NCBI GenBank assembly: GCA_016987375.1
Contig: PJRA01000473.1
Span: forward strand, 727,068 to 743,062
Source of the DNA: Brachionus koreanus
Lineage: Eukaryota > Rotifera > Eurotatoria > Ploima > Brachionidae
DNA length: 15,995 nucleotides
Reading direction: 5' to 3'
Position numbers and translations under genes: made by a program. Of the stretch, positions 6,584 to 15,500 are shown piece by piece. Position 1 is the first letter of the stretch; every line of letters begins with the position of its first letter. The notes below the pieces were generated by a model. The model was given only the letters and a program-made list of their open reading frames with translations. It was not told where the DNA came from and did not search any database.

Positions 6584-9500
6584 ATGCGATTTTGGAGCTT
6601 AATTTTTTTAAGCTTATGCCTTGCTGTCTACATTCGAGCAGATTCGACCCTGCAAGATATAGCAACAAGAGCAACGAGCGACCAAGTGATAAATTCAAAA
6701 ATTGACAAGCAATGTTCCGATGATTTTGTCTTGTACAAAAATCAATGTTTCTATGTTTCTAATCAAGAGAAATCATGGCCAGAAGCTAGACTGGAATGTG
6801 AAAGTCTTAACTCAAGCCTATTGGTAGTTTCTGATAGCAAAGTGGTTATCGATTTTTCTGTTGATTTTTTTGAAGAATTTGAGCTTGACGGAAGATATTT
6901 AGTACTAAATTAGATTTATTATTTAATAAATTATAATTTATTCTATTTTAAAAGATAGGAGCATATTTGAATGATTCAAATTGGTTTTGGTTGGATGGAA
7001 AAGAGCTTGGTTCATATGGTCCCTGGTGGCGTGATTCTCACTCATCAAATGAATGCGCAGAAATGCAGGTTTTAGGTTTGCACAAAATTCCTTGTGAAAA
7101 CTACACAAACTATTATATTTGTCAAACGAATGCTTTGGTCAGTAATGATAACAACAAACAACTTACATTTGGTGATAGATGTGATGTGAATGATCAGCAA
7201 CCATGCAAACAAGGCCTCGAATGCATCGACTCAGTATGCAGATGCTTTAATGGCTACTGGTAAGGTTTTTTTTTTTTTTATTTTACTAGAATAACTTTTA
7301 TCTGCTTTTTAAAAATTTAATCAAAAAAATTTTTCTCAAAAAAAATTAAGTTCTTGAGCAAGTATTTTATTAAAATAAAAAAAAATAATTAAAAAAATAA
7401 AATAAGAAACTTGATCGTTGTCTTTTTCGCTTTTAACAAATAAACATGGGCCGATAATTACCTCTATATAAAAAATCACATGTCAATTTTACTTACTTTA
7501 TTGTATAAAAAATAAGTAACCAAATTTATGCAATTTTTATTTTTTTTTTGATAATTATTTCATTGTAACAAACAAAATTACTAAAAATTACATAGTCTAT
7601 TGCAAAAAATTATTACTTTTCCTAAAAAATTAATAGAGACGACTGGACAACATCGACTTGTACTTCTAGTTACTATTTAAAAAATTATTTTTTTTATCAT
7701 TTGTTAGTCTTAGCAGTAGTAGAAAAGTTTATTGAAGATGCAGAAAAAAGCTTTAATAGGGCAATAAGTAGTTTTTTATATTTACTTTTTATACAATTAA
7801 TTATTTTTGACAATGACTTAAATATTTTTTACATTTATCAAAGTAAAATATACATGCTTTTTTGTAACTAATTATTTTATTCAATAAAGAAATTATTTTA
7901 TATAATACAGTGTCTTTTTATCTACAGGGAAGTAATTATTTATTAGGTAGGACTAATTTTTAGTAATAAACATGTCTAGACCATCAAAAAGTGGTTTCAC
8001 TAGAGCTAACAACAGCTTCATTTTCTTTTTATCAAAAAATGTGGGAACGGTTTTGAGTGGGTAATAAGTGCGGTATAGATGATCAACTCGATGCAGTAAC
8101 ATCTGTATGAGATCAGAACCGTTGATCAAAAAGGTTCTGTAAAAGGAAGTGAGCGCCTCGTCTGTTATCCACTTGGATAGAAAAAAGAAAAATTATTATT
8201 TAAAATTAGCACAAACTTAAAGATAGTTTATTGTTTATTTTAAGGTTAAAAGGAAAATATTAATTTAATAAAATAAGATTTTGAAAAAATCTTTGAAAAA
8301 ACTTTTTGTAGAAATTTATAAATTCAGTTTGCAAAATTGATTAAAAAGTTAGAACAAATTTTTTTTTGAGGGTCGGAAAATTAAAAACAAATTACAGTAG
8401 TGTTATATGAAAATTCATTTTTTCAAATATTTTAATCAATTTTGTAAACTGAATTTATAAATTTCTACAAAAAGTTTTTTCAAAGATAACGATTATTCCT
8501 AAAATTTTTTGTAGAAATTTATAAATTCAGTTTGCAAAATTGATTAAAAAGTTAGAACGAATTTTTTTTTGGGGGTCGGAAAATTAAACACAAATTACAG
8601 TAGTGTTATATGAAAATTCATTTTTTCAAATATTTTAATCAAACAAATTTTATTTAAAGGCACACAATTAATAAAGCATGCATGCTTTGTCCCGATGAGT
8701 TTATTTTTCAAGAAAATAAATGTGTTCATTTATCAAATCAAACAGTTAACTCGTGGCACCAGGCTAGAAATCAGTGCCTGTTAATGGACTCGGACCTTTT
8801 GATTGTGAAATCGCGAGTCATAGTGGATGAATTGAGCAGTTTATTGGTAGAAAGAAATTTTAGCGAAAGATATTGGATTGGTGCCAAGACAATAGACCAA
8901 AATGCTTTTTGGACTGATCAATCTATTATTCTGTCAAATGGTCCTTGGTGGAAAAATGGAACTTTTTCTGAAAGTTCTAATGAGACATGTGTATACGCGC
9001 AAGACTTTGAAATTGATGGCGCTGATTGTGATCAACCAGAATTGTTCTACATCTGCCAAACGGACCCTTATTTAGAAGATAAATTATTAATAGAACGAAG
9101 TGCTAGAGAATGTTCAGAATCATTGAAATTTGGAAACAAAATTGATGTTTACTCAACTCCAAGTCTGCCTAACTATTATTTTCTGGATCCGAATTTTGCA
9201 CATTCTGGAGCAACAATTCAATCATATAGTATCAAATTAACATTCCAATCATATTCACACATTTTTGAATTAAATTCAGTTAACATTACTAAATTTCCGA
9301 CTAGAGCTATATTTAGTATAAAAATTTTTAAAGGAGATCAAATAGTAGAAACTGTGTCTGGTGAGGGATTCAGTTTCAATTGTTTTTATGATTTTAGAGT
9401 TACAAATACTAAAAGATTTGAAATAGAAATAATCAATATTGATGAGAAACCAATTGAAAATCTAAAAATTTCCATCAATGGATGCTTAAGAAGAGGTTCG

Positions 9501-12500
9501 TTTCTACAATCAGGCTTTAGCGATCATCAAAAGTCCAATTACATGTGTGATAATCCAGTTAAATTGTCAAATTTGAAAAATGTTAGAATAACTACTTACA
9601 ATTATTTGAATGATTTAAGTACACTAATAAACCCGAATAGTATGGGCTGTTCTTTTGAAAATGACGAAGCTCAAATTGAGATAGACTTAACCAGAATGCC
9701 AATTGATCAAATAGTCTCAGTTATAATCAACAAAGATTTTAACAAAGCTCTTATCTATGTAATAAGCTATTTCAAAGGAGAAAAAATAGACGTGCAAAAA
9801 GCCTATGGTTTAAGTAGCATAGAAATTTATGGTTTAGCTCATCATCCAACGGACAAAATTGTGGTCATAATACGCAATATAAATGGTGCACTTGTTCAAA
9901 ACGTAAAGATTAGCCTTCAAGTGTGTCTGATTAACTATGATCCTACAACAAAAACTCCCAATCCAACAATACCTTACACGTGTGCTAATAAACTAGAATT
10001 GTCCCAATTTAGTTCGAATGTTCACATAAGCTCAACTCCTGCCATTGATTCAATACACAATATTTATTTGCTCAATGGTCAAGGATGCTCGTTCAAAGAT
10101 CATGAAGCCACAATAGTTTTTGACCTGTCAAGACTGAACATTAATCGACTTTACTCGCTCAAGATTTTTAAAAATCCCTTTTTGACATTGGTCAAAGTAA
10201 GAACGTTTTATAGAGGAGAGCTCAAACAGGAAATAAACGAATCGGGTAGAAATCGCATAGAAATATGCAATTTTGGAGATTACAAAGCAGACAAAGTTGT
10301 TGTATACTTAATTCAATCTAGCGGCAACGTGTTAGAAGATGTAAAAATAAATTTGATAATATGCATACCAGACTTTCCAATTTCTACTAGAGCTACGACT
10401 ACCATTAGAAAATGTGAATATGAGCAAATTTTTTCAAGCAATAATCCATGGTTTGATTTAACTTCCGAACCATACAATCCACAATTATGGAACATAATGT
10501 ATGACAAAATTCAAGTGTGTAATTTTGACAGAAACAAAGCATTGATTACAATTGTATTTAAATTTGACATAGTAAATCAGTTAATTTTTGTGCGACTAAC
10601 CAAAGATCCCAATAAGGCTTTGGTTAAGCTTTTTGCATACTATAAAGGATTTAGTGTGTACGAGAAAAATGGTCAAGGATCAAGTTTGATTGAGCTGAGC
10701 GACTTTCCAGACCAAAGAATCGACAGAATTGAGATAAAAATACTTAATCAAAACAACTATAATGTTGAGAGTGTCAAGTTGTTTATTAAAGTATGCACTG
10801 ACACGCCCATTCCTACAATTTCAACTAACACAGTAACAACAGCTACATCATCAAGCACTGTTACTTCTACGCGTCCACTACCAATTTATTGCGAAGAAGG
10901 ACAAGTTATTAATTTTAGTCGACTAAGACCCAAGGTCTCACTGGTATCATCTCTAAATGCGACTAATTTATTAAGTATTTACCCTGATGCGGGCTTGCAA
11001 GGTGCCAATTTTTATGGTACCAATCCAAATATTGTTTTTAATCTATTAAACGAAGTGTCTACTCAAGTCTATTCAATCAAGGTAATTATTAGCTTGTTGT
11101 TTATAAATTTTTCTGACACAAATTTTTAGAAGATTTTTTTTTTATTTAATAAGTTTATGGTCGAGTGTGAGTGTTTTTGAAAATAGCATATTTTCTTTTC
11201 ACAATTGATTGATTTCATTTTTTCAATTAAATTTTAAGTTAAAAAATTAATTAAAATTAAAAGAAAAGAAAAAATAATTTATTATTTATTTATTTTTAGA
11301 CTTATTGTTAATTTGTAGAGTTTTGCAAATATATAACTAATAAAAATTTAATCAATAAGGATTTAAACCTTACTTTATTGGGCAGCGTGAAATATTGGTA
11401 CAAAAATTACAGTACAAAAAGAAAAAACTATATGATTATTTTTCTAGTTGTGCAAAAATGGTTCTGTAAACAGTACAGTGTTGTACAAGTTTGTACAAAC
11501 GAATTCTAAGCTATGCAAAAACTGTGCAATTTAGTGCAAATTTTTTTTCTAATGTTTTTTTAATTATGTGCATTTTACAGAGAAATGAAAAGTTTTTGTA
11601 AAATTTAGATTTCGCTTGTTTCGTGTGTTTAGAGAACCATTTTTGCTAGAAAAATAATTATAAAGTTTTTCCTTTTTGTACTGTAATTTTTGTACTAAGA
11701 TTTCACATTGCCCTTTATTGGAACAAGAGGTCTTAATCAAAAAACTTAACTAAATTATTTTTAAAATTTAAACTTAACTGAAACAATAAATTCTTTCAAT
11801 TAGTGTTGATTACCGTCAGTGACAGTCACTAGAGCGCCAAAACTTAGTGTTGGCGGTTTCGAAAGCCGCGTACAAAAATAAAATTTAAAAATTTCTCAAA
11901 TAAAAAAAATTGCATAGATAAAAGAATTGATTTTAACCCGCGGCCATCGTTTAATATATAAATGAAAAATTATGATGTGTGCAAAGCAAACTTTCAATTG
12001 AGGGGTCTACAAAAGTTGAAATAAAAAAAAAAGTCAAATTTGCCATTAACAATATTTGTGTAAATAAGTTACAAAAGTCACATACGTCAAGGTAGCGAAG
12101 ATTGATATGAAAAAATCAATTTTGAACATGTCTTAAAACACAAATATTTGATAAATTTTATTTTTATTTCTTTTAAAATTTAAATTTTAAAATTATTGCA
12201 TTTTAATTTTACCTAGGCTTCTTCAATGTATCTTTTAAAACTCAAAATATCTTTAAGTTTGATTTTTTTAAAATTTTCTAGTCTTAAATTATGTGATAGT
12301 TTTTATGAGGATTGTTTAAACAGCTCTTTAGCATTAATTGAATGAAATAAAATTGTTCCTTTTATTATTGTTAGCTTTTTCAAATAAATTTGATCTAAAC
12401 TTTTATTTTCTGACTAATTTTAATCTTATTTATGTTTTATTTTTGTCCTTTATAACATGAGAAATATTAGTAATTAAATTTAAGCAATATTTTTTCCCTT

Positions 12501-15500
12501 TTTATTTTTAATATATTTTATTATATTTAATTTTAATTAATCAAAAAAGGAAATATTTTTTTCAATTTGTATTTGAATCTAGCAATACTCCGATAATTTG
12601 GGTCCGTTTAACTTTAACATAATCGATATTCTTATTTTTTTCAATTTTTACAAAAAATCTATTTCAAAATATTATGGCTATTTTAATGAAGCTATTTTAA
12701 AGTATTGTTTATTTAAAAATACGATATTTATTTAGATAGACAAAACCTATTTTAGTTCAAATAAGATTTTTTTTTGTTTTAAAATAGAAATCTAAAATGA
12801 CTTAATAAACTTAAATTTAAAAAAAACTTTATTTTATAATTTAATTAATATTCTTATAAATCTTTTTAAAAAGAAATAAATTTTAAAAAAATTTTAAAAA
12901 AAGATAACAAAATATTGGAAAAAATCCATTATCATTGTCACCACATACTATAAGGACTCTCCAGTAGACACCAAAAACGCGGTTGCTTATGATTCAGTTG
13001 AATTCTTCTTTTTTCGTGTTGCATATGTAGACAAGATATCAATCATAATATCGACAGAAAACTCTGAGCCATCACTTAACGTAAAAATATCAATAAATTC
13101 ATGCTTGAAGCCAATCGGTCCAGAACCATCGACAACAACAACTGTGTCAACATTGGATCCAACATGTGAAGACTTTGCATCAATAGGACCAATTGAGAGA
13201 TATTTTGTGATCTCAACTTCACCACAAATATCCGATTCAAACAACATATTCGAAGCATCAAGCTCGGGTGGTCTGTCTTTTACTGAAAAATCTGTAAATG
13301 TGTCTTTCGAAGTGGATCCCATGATTCGCAATCTAGTCTTTTTTTCAGTGTCAAAAAATCCATCTCTTAGCACTGTCTCTCTTATTTTGTCAAGGAATAA
13401 TTTTGTTGTGGAAAAACGAACTAGAACAATTGGGGAAAAAATTGAATTTGCTGATTTGTCAAACAAGAAAATAGACAGAATCAGATTGTTGGTAAATGAC
13501 GATGTGGGACGAAACATAAGAAATTTACGAGTTGCGATCAGAGGTTGTCTTGAGAATGTAACACCAACCCGACCAATATCAACCACCACTGTGACATCCT
13601 TAAATTGTCAATATTTTGTCGATTTGGACAAGTATGGATTCATGAACGCCTCATCAGTTCCAAGTGTGGCCAATATAGATGACATTTTTCAAGGAAGTAC
13701 AACGCCTGGTCTTTTATTCAACAGCAGTTTGGCTCACATTTCTTTCAATATGAAAAAAGAAATCAGTAAAATAGAATCAATTAGAGTAAGCAAAGACTCA
13801 TCTACTTCTACAATTACTGTTTTATTAGAAAGAAATAGTTTAATAGTTGATTCTAAAACAAGTATTTCTTATGGCTTGACTCAGTTTGACAATTTTAATG
13901 AAGAATCTGTGGAAAAAGTTAATCTAATTATAGAAAATTTGGACAACAGCAATATCAGAAATCTTAAAGTTGCCATTAAAGGTTGCTTAGAAGTGATAAC
14001 AACCCCGTATACGACTAGTACCATAACAACACGGTCAACAACAACGACTCCAATACCAATAGTGTGTGAGATAGGACGCCTAATAGAATTTAATCCGATG
14101 AATCCAAAAGTTTTAATTAATACTATTCCACTTACTGATAATATATGGAATATTTATCCGATGATTGGAGACAAAGGAGTAAATTTTAAAAATCAAGTAG
14201 TCCAAATTGGCATAGAATTACAAGAAAAGCTTTCGACTCATATTTATTCAATTAAAATAACCAAAGACGATTCAAAGGCAACATTTACAATAGCTACTTT
14301 TATGAATGAGAAAAATGTGGATACAAAAACTCTAACTGGAACAAATGAAGTTTCTTTTTTTGACTTTGACAAAAAAAATGTTGATAAAATAAATGTGATA
14401 ATACTGGCTGAGAATTCAAAAAATATTCAAAATTTAAAGATAAGTATTAAATCTTGCCTCTCTGACATAATAACCATTCCAACGACTACAACAACAACAA
14501 CAATAGCAAAACCAATTTGTTCGCCAAGCATTGATTTTACTTATTTGAACCCAATGCTAGATATTCAATCAGATAATGCAATTACAGATATAAATCGAAT
14601 ATATGAAGAAATTGGTCCGCAAGGAGTAGATTTTAATTCAAATTTAGTCAAGATTGGATTTAAAATACCTTCGAGATTTTTGGCTGAGATAATTTCTGTA
14701 TTAGTAACGAAAAAAAGTGAATCATCGTCAGTAACTATTATACTTATAGGTGACGGTGGAGTAGATACTAAGAACATGAATGGAAACGAAAGGTTCTTTT
14801 TCAAAGATTTTTTAAATATTGGTATTAAAAAAATAGAAGTAATTATAAAAAATGACGGAGTAAATTATGTAAAAAATGTAAAAGTAAAAATATCAGGATG
14901 CATTGAAGATGATAACAGCATAACAACAACCACCACAACAACAACTAAAATAACAACTCCATATGATATTCAGTGTGAGGAAGGTTCTGTCGTGGATTTT
15001 AGGTTTGACAATCCAAAAGTAACAATAAATACAGAGCCAAAGGTAGACAATTTTCTAAACCTTTATCATGAGATAAGCCAATTTGGTGGTGTGTTCCAAA
15101 ATAATATAGCAAATATAGGATACAGTTTAACAGATGATATAATAACACAGATTTCTTCAATAGAAATAACAAAAGACAGTTCAAAAACTAAATTTTTAGT
15201 AACAACTTATTGGAAAGATAATAATGTCGAAACAAAAACATTGAATGGCAAAGAAAGGGCAGTATTTGCAAATTTTAAAAAAAAGGAAATAAATAACATT
15301 AGAATAATTTTATTTGTAGAAAATGCGCTACAAATAAAGGATGTAAAAATTAGAATTAAGTCATGTCTAAAAAAAATGATATCAAAAACAACAAAAACCA
15401 GCACAACAACAACTAGAACAACAAAAACAACTCAAAAACCGATAGTATGCGACGAAGGTTCAATTAAAAATTTTAAAAAAGATGATCCAAAATTAAAAAT

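Larger units (their letters stand above)
7260..8659 (+). other. Intron 2 of the lectin-repeat gene (1400 nt), repeat-laden
   Basis: The donor is TACTG|GTAAGG at 7260 and the acceptor TTTATTTAAAG|GCACAC, with the exon restarting at 8660. Phase 2 joins TG+G to give Trp inside the Cys-rich module, which supports the join. The first ~690 nt are AT-rich without clear content. A minus-strand coding-like frame (7953-8180) and fold-back repeats (8289-8642) fill the rest. The second repeat copy ends only 17 nt before the splice acceptor. Confidence 0.75.
11082..12903 (+). other. Intron 3 of the lectin-repeat gene (1822 nt)
   Basis: The donor is TCAATCAAG|GTAATT and the acceptor TTTTAAAAAAAG|ATAACAAAATATTGG. 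The phase-0 join restores the repeat motif YSIK|ITK, the same sequence that is contiguous in unit 8 (HIYSIKITKDD), so the splice is well supported. It contains a MITE-like element (11380-11713) and a palindrome cluster (11818-11864). The remainder, 11720-12903 apart from that cluster, is AT-rich with no coding signal that I see. Confidence 0.85.

Noticed and set aside
6955..6960. Alternative acceptor GATAG|GAG for lectin-gene exon 2
   Set aside because: It would need a phase-1 donor, but the only usable GT at 6902 is phase 0; the acceptor ending at 6954 also restores the RYLIGA motif shared with domain 2.
7638..7874. + strand open stretch reading DDWTTSTCTSSYY then Leu/Phe/Ile-rich residues, considered as an alternative Cys-module exon
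   Set aside because: The first few residues resemble the YW..C pattern of the module, but the rest is low-complexity, there is no donor that would keep phase, and DNA similarity to the used exon is absent.
8041..8160. Structured non-coding RNA or tRNA-like gene, because of CAGAACC/GGTTCTG and GATCAAC/GTTGATC pairs
   Set aside because: The pairs do not build a tRNA cloverleaf or another RNA that I recognise, and the minus-strand reading frame explains the composition better.
12987..13589. 200-codon open frame on the minus strand, with similar minus-strand frames at 14565-14804, 14999-15184, 15207-15404 and 15432-15668
   Set aside because: They lie antiparallel to the last exon of the lectin-repeat gene, whose + frame shows clear repeat homology; these are shadows caused by its codon composition.
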